A stretch of 64,000 bases of DNA from Pseudomonas frederiksbergensis (GCF_003732665.1 NZ_MOBP01000016.1:62001-126000); one strand, 5' to 3'; positions 1-9,357 are shown, numbered from the stretch's first letter. Numbers and translations are program-made. Notes: generated by a model from the letters alone, not told the origin.

Positions 1-786
1 GACGGATTGACGCTGGTGGAGCACGGCGTCGCCAAAACCTATGCCGTGCCCGGCGAAACGCCCGACAGCAGCGAGACGATCAACCGTCTGCTGGTGGCGT
101 GCAAAGCCTACGACGCCGAAAAAGCCGTGGCGCAATTGGCACCGCGCCTGGCCCAGGGTGCCGAGCTGATTCTGTTGCAGAACGGCCTCGGCAGTCAGGA
201 TGCGGTCGCCGCGCAGGTGCCCCAGGCCCGCTGCATCAGCGCGTCGAGCACCGAAGGTGCGTTCCGCGATGGCGACTGGCGCGTGGTGTTCGCCGGCCAC
301 GGCTACACCTGGCTGGGGGACGCCGGGCATCCAGTGGCACCAATCTGGCTGGACGACTTGAGCGCCGCCGGAATTCCCCACGAGTGGAGCATCGACATCC
401 AGACCCGGCTGTGGCGCAAACTTGCGCTCAACTGTGCGATCAATCCGCTGACCGTGCTGCACGATTGTCGCAACGGCGGTTTGCAGCAGCATCACTGCGA
501 GGTGGCTACCCTCTGCGCCGAACTGACCGAGCTGCTGGAGCGTTGTGGGCAACCGGCCGCCGCTGAGCACCTGCAACAGGAAGTCGAACGGGTGATCCAG
601 GCCACCGCCGCCAATTACTCGTCGATGTACCAGGACGTCGCCAATCAGCGCCGCACCGAAATCAGCTATCTATTGGGTTATGTCTGCAAAGTGGCGGCGC
701 GGCACCGCTTGAACCTGCCACACCTCAATCAGCTCGAAGCGCGGTTGGTTGCCCATCTGCACAGCCTTGGATTGCCCAGCGACTGA
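1..786 (+). CDS. panE: 2-dehydropantoate 2-reductase, 5'-truncated by the window edge
   Basis: This gene encodes ketopantoate reductase, which reduces 2-dehydropantoate to pantoate with NADPH in the cytoplasmic pantothenate/CoA pathway. The reading frame is open to base 1, so the N-terminal Rossmann motif lies outside the window; the TTG at 7 is not a real start. Visible family signatures are an LLQNGLGSQ segment (the NG pair near the cofactor), KLALNCAINPLTVL (the Lys and Asn of the active site) and, near the C terminus, SSMYQDVANQRRTEISYLLGY-like residues that carry the substrate-binding Ser and Glu. It could be one of several PanE paralogues, since Pseudomonas often has more than one, so the pathway assignment is less certain than the family. 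It is followed after 36 bases by a histidine kinase on the same strand. Confidence 0.85.
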   Translation, partial: DGLTLVEHGVAKTYAVPGETPDSSETINRLLVACKAYDAEKAVAQLAPRLAQGAELILLQNGLGSQDAVAAQVPQARCISASSTEGAFRDGDWRVVFAGHGYTWLGDAGHPVAPIWLDDLSAAGIPHEWSIDIQTRLWRKLALNCAINPLTVLHDCRNGGLQQHHCEVATLCAELTELLERCGQPAAAEHLQQEVERVIQATAANYSSMYQDVANQRRTEISYLLGYVCKVAARHRLNLPHLNQLEARLVAHLHSLGLPSD

Positions 787-822
787 GCAGCGGCTACGCT
801 GGCCACTTGTTCCTATTGTGCG

Positions 823-2868
823 ATGAACCTGATGCCACTGCGCCAGCGCCTCGAAAACCTTCCCGTCGGCCAGAAACTGCTGGCCGCCCTGCTGGTGCTG
901 TTGATTACCGTCCTGCTGGTCGCCAACCTGACCTTCATCAGCGCCGCGTACTACATTTCCCAGGAAAGCATGGCGCCCCAGGCCCTGCAGACTATCGGCC
1001 GACTGGTGTCAAACCCGAGCCTGGTGGCCGAAGCCTTGAAGTCGCCGCAAAGCGCCGAACGCCTGCTCAATGAACTCAACAGCTATTCACCGTTGCGCGC
1101 AGCGGCACTGTATGACGGTGACGGCGAACGCCTGGCGCAGTTGCAGCACGGCGACAAGCTCAAGCTGCCGGAGCGCTACCGGCATATCGAAGCCTGGCAA
1201 GCCACGGAGTTTCGCAGCAACCAAATCATTACCCTGCCCCGCCCCGGGACTAATCCCGGTCATCTGTTGCTGGTGGCCAGCAGCGAATTGCCGGTGGCGT
1301 TCTACACCGGGACCCTGACGGCCAGTCTGGGCATCCTGATCTTCAGCGTGTTGCTGTGGCTGGTGATCGCCCGGCAGATCAAACGCCTGATCACCCGGCC
1401 GATCCATGAACTTGAAGAACTGTCCCGGCAAGTGACCCGGGAAGAGAACTACGCCCTGCGCGCCTCTCGCGGCAACCACGATGAAATCGGTAGCCTCGCC
1501 GAGGCGTTCAACACCATGCTGTCGCGTATCGAAGCCCGGGAGCAACAACTCAAGCGCGCCCGGGACGATTCCCAGGCTGCCTACGATCAGGCCCAGGGCC
1601 TGGCGGAAGAAACCCGCCACACCAACCGCAAGCTGGAGCTGGAAGTCCAGGTGCGGAGCAAGATCGAGAAGAAGCTCACCGGGTTCCAGAACTACCTCAA
1701 CAGCATCATCGATTCCATGCCCTCGGCGTTGATCGCCCTCGATGAACAACTCTACGTGACCCAATGGAATCAGGAGGCCAGCGCCCTGTCCGGCACGCGC
1801 CTGGATGAAGCGCTGAACCAACCGATCTTCCTCGCCTTCGAACCACTCAAGCCGTTTTTGCCACAGCTCAAGCAAACCGTCGAGCAGCACACCGTGGCCA
1901 AGATCGAGCGGGTGACCTGGTTCAAGGACGACGAAGCCAAGCACTACGCCCTGACCTTCTATCCGTTGATGGGCGGTGCCGGGCGTGGCGTGGTGATCCG
2001 CATCGATGACATCACCCAGCGCCTGTCCCTGGAAGAAATGATGGTGCAGTCGGAAAAAATGCTCTCGGTCGGTGGACTCGCCGCCGGCATGGCCCACGAA
2101 ATCAACAACCCGTTGGGGGCGATCCTGCACAACGTGCAGAACATCCGCCGGCGCCTGTCCCCGGACCTGCCGAAAAATCTGGAGCAGGCCGAACACGTCG
2201 GGATTGAGCTGGAAACGGTCAATCGCTACCTGCAAGCCCGGGAAGTGCCGCAGTTGCTCGATGGCATCCAGCAGGCCGGGGCGCGGGCGGCGAAGATCGT
2301 GACGCACATGCTCAGCTTCAGCCGCCGAAGCACCCGGCAAATGGCCCCGTGCGACTTGCCGGCGCTGATCGATCAAGCAGTGGAAATCGCCGGCAATGAC
2401 TTCGACCTGGCCATCGGCTTCGACTTTAAGGGCCAGGCAATTATTCGTCAGTTCGACCCGGCGCTCGGCCCGGTGCCCGGCACCGCCAACGAACTGGAGC
2501 AAGTGCTGCTCAACCTGCTGAAAAACGCAGCCCAGGCCATTCACCAACGGGAAGACGACCGCGAACCGGGACGAATTATCCTGCGCACCAAGCTCAATCC
2601 ACCGTGGGCAGAAATCCAGGTCGAGGACAACGGCATCGGCATGAGCGAGAACGTGCGCAAGCGCACCTTCGAGCCGTTCTTCACCACCAAGGAAATCGGC
2701 CAAGGCACGGGCCTGGGGCTGTCGGTGTCGTATTTCATCATCACCAATAACCACAAGGGCCAGATGGAAGTGCAGTCGACCCTCGGCCAAGGCACTTGCT
2801 TCACCCTGCGCCTGCCGTTGGCGGGCACCCCGCTCGTCTCCCAAGAACTCAATCAGCTACCGAGGTAA
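823..2868 (+). CDS. Membrane sensor histidine kinase (HAMP-PAS-HisKA-HATPase)
   Basis: This is a two-component sensor kinase of 681 residues. A first membrane helix lies at about residues 19-41 and a second at about 165-183, enclosing a periplasmic sensor region of about 120 residues. Then come a HAMP linker (about 184-237), a coiled coil, a PAS-like domain (about 285-400), and HisKA with the phospho-acceptor His425 in the context AAGMAHEINNPLGAIL. The ATPase domain shows the N box NLLKNAAQAI, the G1 box DNGIGM and the G2 box GTGLGLSVSYFI. No receiver domain or response regulator gene lies next to it, so the partner is unknown. There is no clear ribosome binding site before the ATG at 823; the in-frame ATG at 832 is an alternative. 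The ligand cannot be inferred. The stop is two bases from the next start, so the two genes are probably co-transcribed. Confidence 0.88.
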   Translation: MNLMPLRQRLENLPVGQKLLAALLVLLITVLLVANLTFISAAYYISQESMAPQALQTIGRLVSNPSLVAEALKSPQSAERLLNELNSYSPLRAAALYDGDGERLAQLQHGDKLKLPERYRHIEAWQATEFRSNQIITLPRPGTNPGHLLLVASSELPVAFYTGTLTASLGILIFSVLLWLVIARQIKRLITRPIHELEELSRQVTREENYALRASRGNHDEIGSLAEAFNTMLSRIEAREQQLKRARDDSQAAYDQAQGLAEETRHTNRKLELEVQVRSKIEKKLTGFQNYLNSIIDSMPSALIALDEQLYVTQWNQEASALSGTRLDEALNQPIFLAFEPLKPFLPQLKQTVEQHTVAKIERVTWFKDDEAKHYALTFYPLMGGAGRGVVIRIDDITQRLSLEEMMVQSEKMLSVGGLAAGMAHEINNPLGAILHNVQNIRRRLSPDLPKNLEQAEHVGIELETVNRYLQAREVPQLLDGIQQAGARAAKIVTHMLSFSRRSTRQMAPCDLPALIDQAVEIAGNDFDLAIGFDFKGQAIIRQFDPALGPVPGTANELEQVLLNLLKNAAQAIHQREDDREPGRIILRTKLNPPWAEIQVEDNGIGMSENVRKRTFEPFFTTKEIGQGTGLGLSVSYFIITNNHKGQMEVQSTLGQGTCFTLRLPLAGTPLVSQELNQLPR

Positions 2869-2870
2869 CC

Positions 2871-3452
2871 ATGGGCTTTCGCTTGTCGAAGATTTACACC
2901 CGCACCGGCGACAAAGGCGAAACCGGCCTGGGTGATGGCCGCCGTGTGCCCAAGGACCACCCGCGCATCGAGGCCATTGGCGAGGTTGATACGCTGAACA
3001 GTCAGGTCGGTGTGTTGCTCGCCGGACTGGCCGCCGAAAGCGCGACTTTTCCGGGTTTGCAGGAAGTGATCGAGGTGCTGGCACCCTGTCAGCATCGACT
3101 GTTCGACCTCGGCGGTGAACTGGCGATGCCGGTGTATCAGGCCTTGAATGAAGCGGAGATCGAAAGGCTGGAAGCGGCCATCGATGTGTGGAATGAAGAG
3201 TTGGGGCCGCTGGAGAATTTCATACTGCCGGGCGGTTCGGCATTGATCGCCCAGGCCCATGTGTGCAGAAGCCTGGCGCGCACGGCGGAGCGGCGTTGTC
3301 AGCATTTGAATGCCGTTGAGCCGTTGGCCGGGGTGGGCCTGGCGTATATCAATCGGCTGTCGGATTTGTTGTTTGTGGTGGCGCGGTTGATTGCCAAGCG
3401 CCAGGGGATTGCCGAGATTTTGTGGCAACCGGCGGCCAAACCACAGAGTTAA
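2871..3452 (+). CDS. PduO-type ATP:cob(I)alamin adenosyltransferase
   Basis: The 193-residue product transfers the adenosyl group of ATP to cob(I)alamin, making coenzyme B12 in the cytoplasm. The N terminus has the family signature YTRTGDKGETGLGDGRRVPK, which binds the ATP triphosphate, followed by a helical bundle; the later segment RTAERRC matches the family's conserved Arg-rich helix. The start is the ATG two bases after the kinase stop, with GAGGTAACC just before it, rather than an in-frame start at 2796 inside the kinase gene. Length agrees with the family (about 190 residues). Co-transcription with a sensor kinase is suggested by spacing only; no functional link is evident. Confidence 0.92.
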   Translation: MGFRLSKIYTRTGDKGETGLGDGRRVPKDHPRIEAIGEVDTLNSQVGVLLAGLAAESATFPGLQEVIEVLAPCQHRLFDLGGELAMPVYQALNEAEIERLEAAIDVWNEELGPLENFILPGGSALIAQAHVCRSLARTAERRCQHLNAVEPLAGVGLAYINRLSDLLFVVARLIAKRQGIAEILWQPAAKPQS

Positions 3453-3470
3453 GCGGCGCCTTTGAGGACG

Positions 3471-3543
3471 CCTTCGCGGGCAAGCCTCGCTCCTACAGGG
3501 GGGGTATGCGTATTCCTGTAGGAGCGAGGCTTGCCCGCGAAGA
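3471..3543. repeat. REP/REPIN hairpin (cgggcaagcctcgctcctac type)
   Basis: An inverted repeat of about 28-base arms (CTTCGCGGGCAAGCCTCGCT and its complement) lies between two convergent genes. The same sequence family recurs at 10130, 13800 and 48809. It is a Pseudomonas REP-doublet and may also end transcripts from both sides. Confidence 0.85.
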
Positions 3544-3552
3544 GGCCATTAG

Positions 3553-4503
3553 CTACACCAAAGAATCAGGCCAAAACGCCCGAATCCCCGCCACACCCTG
3601 CGCCCCGGCGGCCCAAGCCTTTTCCAGCTCCGCCGGGCCAATGCCCCCGAGCAAGAACACCGGTTTGCTGAAGCCTTCGATCAGGGTCGCCGCCTGCTCC
3701 CAACCCAACGGCCGGGCATCGGGATGCGTCTGGGTCAGCTCCACCGGCGACAGGGTGACGAAATCCACGCCCATCTGCTCGGCCAACGCCAGTTCTTCCG
3801 CGTTATGGCAGGACGCCGCCAACCAGCGCGACGCCGGCAGCGGTCGGCCCTTCTCCGCGTATTTGCGTAATTGCGCAGCCGTAATGTGCCAACCGGCGGA
3901 CGGGAAGTCGCCCAGCCACTCAAACGGCCCCTTGATCATCAACTGCGCCTTGCCGGCACACAGCCCCGCCGCATCCACCGCCAGGTCGCGGTATTTCGGG
4001 TCGTAGCCGTTGGGGGCGCGCAGTACGATCAACTTGATGCCACCGGCAATGGCTTTCTGAATGCCGCGCAACAACGCCGGGGTTTCCAGGTCTTCGGGAG
4101 TCACCAGGTATTGCGATGGCAGGCGCGCCGCCGCGACGATCGGCTGGTTGGCCGCCGGGAACTCGTAGTTCAGCAAGTCACGGGGCGCGACCCATTCCAG
4201 CGGCTGGCCTTCGGCGCCGTGGGGCTCGCCGGTAAACGCCGAGACGTCCCAGACATCCAGCAACACTTGCTTGTCCGGGTAGTCGTGGCGAACCTTGATC
4301 AGCGGCCGCGCCGCCCCGACGACAATCCCCAGTTCTTCCTGAAGTTCGCGAGCCAGTGCCGTTTCGACGGACTCGTCTGCCTCGACCTTGCCCCCGGGAA
4401 ACTCCCACAAACCGCCCTGATGCTGAGTATCGGCACGGCGGGCGATCAGGATCTTGCCAGCGCTGTCACGGATAACAGCGGCGGCGACATGAACTCGTTT
4501 CAC
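3553..4503 (-). CDS. Nudix (MutT-type) hydrolase fused to a thiamine-phosphate-synthase-like domain
   Basis: The 316-residue protein has an N-terminal Nudix domain of the MutT type, which hydrolyses oxidised nucleotides such as 8-oxo-dGTP, and a C-terminal ThiE-like barrel. The Nudix box GX5EX7REUXEEXGU is complete at residues 38-60 (Gly38, Glu44, Arg52-Glu53, Glu56-Glu57, Gly59). The C-terminal half (about 130-316) ends in GGIGPAELEKAWAAGAQGVAGIRAFW, the phosphate-binding end of TPS barrels, but the usual ThiE pyrophosphate and pyrimidine-binding motifs are not obvious, so it may not make thiamine phosphate. The chosen start is GTG at 4503, with a strong AGGAGG upstream on the minus strand; it overlaps the stop of the GST gene as GTGA, so translation is likely coupled. 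The same fusion beside GST, argJ and secA is usual in Pseudomonas. Confidence 0.88.
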   Translation of the reverse strand: MKRVHVAAAVIRDSAGKILIARRADTQHQGGLWEFPGGKVEADESVETALARELQEELGIVVGAARPLIKVRHDYPDKQVLLDVWDVSAFTGEPHGAEGQPLEWVAPRDLLNYEFPAANQPIVAAARLPSQYLVTPEDLETPALLRGIQKAIAGGIKLIVLRAPNGYDPKYRDLAVDAAGLCAGKAQLMIKGPFEWLGDFPSAGWHITAAQLRKYAEKGRPLPASRWLAASCHNAEELALAEQMGVDFVTLSPVELTQTHPDARPLGWEQAATLIEGFSKPVFLLGGIGPAELEKAWAAGAQGVAGIRAFWPDSLV

Positions 4504-5132
4504 AGCGCTACCTCCTCCAGACCCGCCTTCTGCCAGGCCTTGAAGGCTGGCCATTGGTAAATCGTTTCGACGTAAGCCTCATCCACTGCCGGCAACTTCA
4601 CCCGGTAGGTGCGCAAGCGCACGGCAATCGGGGCGAAGAAAGCATCGGCCAGCGTGGCGCCGCCAAACAGGAACGGACCGCTGTCGGTTGCGACGGCGCG
4701 ACATTCAGCCCACAACGCCAGCATCCGCTCGATTTCGGCTTGAACGTCAGCCGGGGTCGAAGCCAGCGCTTCGTCGCGGCTCAGGTCGAAGGACATGTTG
4801 CCGCGCATCGCGAAAAAACCGCTGTGCATCTGCGCACAGGCCGAGCGGGCCTGGGCGCGGGCGGCGGTGTCTTTGGGCCAGAGGCCGGCATCGGGAAACT
4901 GCTCGGCCAGGTATTCGGCGATTGCCAGGGAATCGGCGATGACACCGTGCTCGGTTTTCAGCAGCGGGACTTTACCGGTGGGCGAATGCTTGAGCAGGCG
5001 GTCGCGAGTGTCGGGCTGGCCGAGTTTGATCAGTTCTTCGGTATAGGGAGCGCCGGTCAGGTCGAGGGCCAGGGCACCGCGCAGGGACCAGGAGGAAAGC
5101 AGTTTGTCGCCGATGATCAGGTGGAGGCTCAT
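4500..5132 (-). CDS. Glutathione S-transferase family protein
   Basis: A 210-residue cytoplasmic GST-fold protein. The N-terminal thioredoxin-like half has a SSWSLRGALAL segment where the catalytic Ser/Cys region lies, the cis-Pro motif SPTGKVPLL and the glutathione gamma-glutamyl-binding ADSLAIAEYL. A helical C-terminal domain follows. Motif order resembles zeta or maleylacetoacetate isomerase-like GSTs, but the substrate cannot be told. It is preceded by AAGGTC before the ATG and overlaps the next gene by four bases (GTGA), forming a two-gene unit with the Nudix/ThiE-like protein. Confidence 0.88.
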   Translation of the reverse strand: MSLHLIIGDKLLSSWSLRGALALDLTGAPYTEELIKLGQPDTRDRLLKHSPTGKVPLLKTEHGVIADSLAIAEYLAEQFPDAGLWPKDTAARAQARSACAQMHSGFFAMRGNMSFDLSRDEALASTPADVQAEIERMLALWAECRAVATDSGPFLFGGATLADAFFAPIAVRLRTYRVKLPAVDEAYVETIYQWPAFKAWQKAGLEEVAL

Positions 5133-5187
5133 GTTCGGGACCTTTTGGTGAAGGGGTACAGGCCAGAATCTCTAGCGTTTGGTCGGG

Positions 5188-5269
5188 CCCCTTCGCGAGC
5201 AAGCCCGCTCCCACAGGAGATTTGTGAGCGCCACAGATCAACTGTGGGAGCGGGCTTGCTCGCGAAGGG
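5188..5269. repeat. REP/REPIN hairpin (gagcgggcttgctcgcgaag type)
   Basis: Arms CCTTCGCGAGCAAGCCCGCT and its complement flank a loop of about 30 bases between argJ and the GST gene. This second REP subfamily recurs at 43183 and, twice in tandem, at 55514-55742. Confidence 0.85.
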
Positions 5270-5281
5270 AACGACTCGGTC

Positions 5282-6499
5282 TTAAGTCCGGTACTCAGCG
5301 TTGATCTTCACGTACTCGTGGGACAAATCGGTGGTCCAGATGGTTTCGCTGCAATCGCCGCGACCCAGTTCGATACGGATAGTGATTTCTTCCTGCTGCA
5401 TCACCGCCGAGCCTTGGGCTTCGGTGTAGGTCTCGGCACGGGCGCCACGGCTGGCGATGCACACGTCCCCCAGGAACACGTCGATCTTGCTCACGTCCAG
5501 GTTCGGCACGCCGGCACGGCCGACGGCAGCGAGGATGCGGCCCCAGTTCGGGTCGGAGGCGAACAGCGCAGTCTTGATCAGCGGCGAGTGGGCCACGGTG
5601 TAGCCGACGTCCAGGCATTCCTGATGATTGCCGCCGCCGTTGACTTCAACGGTGACGAACTTGGTCGCGCCTTCGCCGTCACGGACGATGGCCTGGGCCA
5701 CGTCCATGCACACTTCGAATACAGCCTGTTTCAGCTTGGCGAACAATTCGCCGCTGGCGGAAGTGATTTCCGGCAGCGCAGCCTGACCGGTAGCAATCAG
5801 CATGCAGCAATCGTTGGTCGAGGTGTCGCCGTCGATGGTGATGCGGTTGAACGACTTGTTGGCACCGTCCAGCAGCAGGTTTTGCAGCACGTCACGGGCA
5901 ACTTTGGCGTCGGTGGCGATGTAGCCGAGCATGGTTGCCATGTTCGGGCGGATCATGCCCGCGCCTTTGCTGATGCCGGTGACGGTGATGGTCACGCCGT
6001 CATGCTGGAACTGACGGCTGGCGCCTTTTGGCAAGGTGTCGGTGGTCATGATGCCCGTGGCGGCGGCTTCCCAGTTATTCACCGAAAGGTCGTCGAGGGC
6101 GGCTTGCAACGCGCCTTCGATCTTCTCGACCGGCAGCGGCTCGCCGATCACACCGGTGGAGTACGGCAGCACCAGGCTGGCGTCGACCCCGGTCAGTTCG
6201 GCCAGTTTGGCGCAGGTGCGCTCGGCGGCGGCCAGGCCAGGTTGGCCGGTGCCGGCGTTGGCATTGCCGGTGTTGGTCAGCAGGTAACGCACCGGGCCTT
6301 GCACGCGCTGCTTGGCCAGGATCACCGGAGCTGCGCAAAACGCGTTCAGGGTGAACACACCCGCGACCGTGGAACCTTCAGCGCAGCGCATGACCACGAC
6401 ATCCTTGCGCCCAGGGCGCTTGATGCCGGCCGAGGCGATACCGAGTTCAAAACCGGCAACCGGGTGCAACGTTGGCAAAGGACCAAGACCAACAGCCAT
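5282..6499 (-). CDS. argJ: Bifunctional glutamate N-acetyltransferase / ornithine acetyltransferase ArgJ
   Basis: ArgJ recycles the acetyl group from N-acetylornithine to glutamate in arginine biosynthesis; bifunctional forms can also use acetyl-CoA. The 405-residue length fits the family. The self-cleavage signature KGAGMIRPNMATMLG is present, and the nucleophile that becomes the new N terminus of the beta chain is Thr189. The N terminus carries the conserved GFELGIASAGIKRPGRKD region. The ATG at 6499 has AAAGGAG upstream. It lies downstream of secA on the same strand, separated by a clear terminator, so it is probably transcribed from its own promoter in the interval 6500-6561. Confidence 0.96.
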   Translation of the reverse strand: MAVGLGPLPTLHPVAGFELGIASAGIKRPGRKDVVVMRCAEGSTVAGVFTLNAFCAAPVILAKQRVQGPVRYLLTNTGNANAGTGQPGLAAAERTCAKLAELTGVDASLVLPYSTGVIGEPLPVEKIEGALQAALDDLSVNNWEAAATGIMTTDTLPKGASRQFQHDGVTITVTGISKGAGMIRPNMATMLGYIATDAKVARDVLQNLLLDGANKSFNRITIDGDTSTNDCCMLIATGQAALPEITSASGELFAKLKQAVFEVCMDVAQAIVRDGEGATKFVTVEVNGGGNHQECLDVGYTVAHSPLIKTALFASDPNWGRILAAVGRAGVPNLDVSKIDVFLGDVCIASRGARAETYTEAQGSAVMQQEEITIRIELGRGDCSETIWTTDLSHEYVKINAEYRT

Positions 6500-6561
6500 G
6501 AATGCGCTCCTTTCTAAATGATGTCAGCACCGTTTCAGGAAGAACGGTGGGTTTAAATGGC

Positions 6562-6594
6562 AAAACGCCGCGACGGCTGATGCCGGTCGCGGCG
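6562..6594 (-). terminator. Rho-independent terminator of secA
   Basis: Read on the minus strand, a perfect 8-bp stem GCCGCGAC/GTCGCGGC is followed by GTTTTG. It lies 28 bases past the secA stop. Confidence 0.8.
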
Positions 6595-6621
6595 CGGGTA
6601 TTTCAGCGATTGAAACGGGTT

Positions 6622-9357
6622 TTACTGGATCTGCCCGTGGCAATGCTTGAATTTCTTGCCCGAACCGCAGTAGCACAGTTCGTTACGGCCCAGCTTCTGT
6701 TCGTTGCGTACCGGCGCGGTGGCAAGGGCGACATCGACCTCTTCACCCAGCAGTTCCGGCTGTTCAAGACCCGGTGCTTCGTCGTGCTGGAATTGCATGC
6801 GCGCGGCCAGTGCCTCGGCTTCCTGGCGCAGGCGCTGCTCTTCCGCTTCCGGATCTTCGCGGCGAACCTGAACGTGGGACAGCACGCGGATCGAGTCGCG
6901 CTTGATCGAATCCAGCAGCTCGGAGAACAGCGTGTACGACTCGCGCTTGTACTCTTGCTTCGGGTTCTTCTGCGCATAACCACGCAAGTGGATGCCGTGA
7001 CGCAGGTGATCCATGGTCGACAGGTGGTCTTTCCACAGGTCATCCAGAACGCGCAGGACGATTTGTTTCTCGAAGCTGCGCAGCGCGTCGACGCCCGCCT
7101 GGTCTTCTTTCTCGTTGTACGCGGCGATCAGCTCGTTCATCAGCTTCTCGCGCAGGGTTTCTTCGTACAGGTGATCGTCTTCGTCGAGCCATTGCTGGAT
7201 CGGCAGCGCCACACCGAAGTCGCTCTGCAATGCCGCTTCCAGACCGGCCACGTCCCACTGCTCTGGCAGCGATTGTGGTGGAATGTGCGCGCTGACGGTG
7301 GCGTTGAGCACGTCCTGACGGAAGTCGGCGATGGTTTCACCGATGTTGTCGGCGGCCAGCAACGTGTTACGCATGTGATAGATCACTTTACGCTGTTCGT
7401 TGTTGACGTCATCGAACTCGAGCAATTGCTTGCGAATGTCGAAGTTGCGCCCTTCAACCTTGCGCTGGGCCTTCTCGATGGCGTTGGTCACCATGCGGTG
7501 CTCGATCGCTTCACCGGACTGCATGCCCAGGGCCTTCATGAAGTTCTTCACCCGGTCAGAGGCGAAGATGCGCATCAGGCTGTCTTCCAGCGACAGGTAG
7601 AAACGGCTGGAACCGGCGTCACCCTGACGACCGGCACGACCACGCAACTGGTTGTCGATACGACGCGATTCGTGACGCTCGGAGGCAATTACCTGCAGGC
7701 CGCCGGACTCCAGCACTTGCTGGTGGCGCTTCTGCCAGTCGGCCTTGATCTGGGCGATCTGCTCGGGGCTCGGGTTTTCCAGCGCCGCGACTTCCACTTC
7801 CCAGTTACCGCCCAACAGGATGTCAGTACCACGACCAGCCATGTTGGTGGCGATGGTCAGTGCGCCTGGGCGACCGGCCTGGGCGATGATCTCTGCTTCT
7901 TTTTCGTGGAACTTGGCGTTCAGGACCTTGTGTTCGATGCCTTCCTTAACCAACAGGCTGGACATGTGTTCCGACGTTTCAATGGTCGCAGTACCCACCA
8001 GCACCGGACGGCCCTGGGTCATGCATTCCTTGATGTCGGCGACGATGGCCGCGTATTTCTCGTCCGCGGTGAGGAACACCAGGTCGTTGTAGTCTTTACG
8101 CGCCAGCGGTTTGTTCGGCGGGATAACCATCACCGACAGACCGTAGATCTGGTGGAATTCGAACGCTTCGGTGTCCGCAGTACCGGTCATGCCGGACAGC
8201 TTGTTGTAGAGACGGAAGTAGTTCTGGAACGTGGTCGAGGCCAGGGTCTGGCTTTCGGCCTGGATGTTCAGGTTTTCCTTGGCTTCGATGGCCTGGTGCA
8301 GGCCTTCGGACAAACGACGGCCGGGCATGGTACGACCGGTGTGTTCGTCGACCAGTACAACCTGACCGTCCTGCACGATGTATTCGACGTTGCGATGGAA
8401 CAGCTTGTGCGCACGCAGACCGGCGTAAACGTGGGTCAACAGGCCCAGGTTATGCGCCGAGTACAGGCTCTCGCCTTCAGCCAGCAGGCCGATGCGAGTG
8501 AGCATTTCTTCGACGTACTGGTGACCGGCTTCGTTGAGTTCGACCTGGCGGGTCTTCTCATCGACGGTGTAGTGGCCAGCCTTGGTGACTTCGCCTTCGA
8601 CTTCTTCGATGTGCAGTTCCAGTTGCGGGATCAGTTTATTGATCTCGACATACATTTTGGAGCTGTCTTCGGCCTGACCGGAAATGATCAGTGGCGTACG
8701 GGCTTCGTCGATGAGGATGGAGTCGACTTCGTCGATCACGGCGAAATTGAGTTCGCGCTGGAATTTTTCTTCCATGCTGAACGCCATGTTGTCGCGCAGG
8801 TAGTCGAAACCGAATTCGTTGTTGGTGCCGTAGGTAATGTCGGCGGCGTAAGCCAGGCGTTTCTCTTCCGGCGGCTGGAACGGCGTAACCACGCCGACCG
8901 TCAGGCCGAGGAATTCGTAGAGCGGGCGCATCCAGTTGGCGTCGCGACGGGCCAGGTAGTCGTTCACGGTAACAACGTGCACGCCTTTACCGGACAGCGC
9001 GTTCAGGTAAACGCCCAGTGTGGCCACCAGGGTCTTGCCTTCACCGGTACGCATTTCCGCGATCATGCCTTCATGCAAGGTCATGCCGCCGATCAACTGG
9101 ACATCGAAGTGACGCATACCCATGACACGCTTACCGGCTTCGCGGGCGACCGCAAAGGCTTCAGGCAGGAGCTTGTCGAGGGTTTCCCCTTTGGCGATGC
9201 GGGCCTTGAACTCATCTGTCTTGGCACGCAATTGATCGTCCGAAAGGGCCACCATTTGCTCTTCGAAGGCATTGACGAGTTGCACCGTCTTGAGCATGCG
9301 TTTGACTTCACGCTCATTCTTGCTTCCAAAAAGTTTCTTTAACAAAGGCGCAAACAT
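6622..9357 (-). CDS. secA: Preprotein translocase ATPase SecA
   Basis: SecA is the motor that drives unfolded proteins through SecYEG at the inner membrane. The protein is 911 residues from the ATG at 9357 (MFAPLLKKLFGSK), the usual SecA N terminus and length; an upstream in-frame start at 9423 would add an atypical 22-residue extension. Visible features are the Walker A region MRTGEGKTLVATL, the DEAD-like VIDEVDSILIDEARTPLI, the GTATIETSE and ATNMAGRGTDI helicase motifs, and a C-terminal zinc-binding CYCGSGKKFKHCHG that binds SecB. A very long open frame on the opposite strand is a GC-rich shadow. Confidence 0.98.
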   Translation of the reverse strand: MFAPLLKKLFGSKNEREVKRMLKTVQLVNAFEEQMVALSDDQLRAKTDEFKARIAKGETLDKLLPEAFAVAREAGKRVMGMRHFDVQLIGGMTLHEGMIAEMRTGEGKTLVATLGVYLNALSGKGVHVVTVNDYLARRDANWMRPLYEFLGLTVGVVTPFQPPEEKRLAYAADITYGTNNEFGFDYLRDNMAFSMEEKFQRELNFAVIDEVDSILIDEARTPLIISGQAEDSSKMYVEINKLIPQLELHIEEVEGEVTKAGHYTVDEKTRQVELNEAGHQYVEEMLTRIGLLAEGESLYSAHNLGLLTHVYAGLRAHKLFHRNVEYIVQDGQVVLVDEHTGRTMPGRRLSEGLHQAIEAKENLNIQAESQTLASTTFQNYFRLYNKLSGMTGTADTEAFEFHQIYGLSVMVIPPNKPLARKDYNDLVFLTADEKYAAIVADIKECMTQGRPVLVGTATIETSEHMSSLLVKEGIEHKVLNAKFHEKEAEIIAQAGRPGALTIATNMAGRGTDILLGGNWEVEVAALENPSPEQIAQIKADWQKRHQQVLESGGLQVIASERHESRRIDNQLRGRAGRQGDAGSSRFYLSLEDSLMRIFASDRVKNFMKALGMQSGEAIEHRMVTNAIEKAQRKVEGRNFDIRKQLLEFDDVNNEQRKVIYHMRNTLLAADNIGETIADFRQDVLNATVSAHIPPQSLPEQWDVAGLEAALQSDFGVALPIQQWLDEDDHLYEETLREKLMNELIAAYNEKEDQAGVDALRSFEKQIVLRVLDDLWKDHLSTMDHLRHGIHLRGYAQKNPKQEYKRESYTLFSELLDSIKRDSIRVLSHVQVRREDPEAEEQRLRQEAEALAARMQFQHDEAPGLEQPELLGEEVDVALATAPVRNEQKLGRNELCYCGSGKKFKHCHGQIQ

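Noticed and set aside
6502..9342. A 946-codon open frame on the plus strand opposite secA
   Set aside because: It is the antisense shadow of a clear secA gene in GC-rich DNA; its translation shows no domain and no ribosome binding site supports it. The long antisense frames at 1087-2844, 12107-13996, 44420-45964, 53803-55506 and 59007-60335 are rejected for the same reason.
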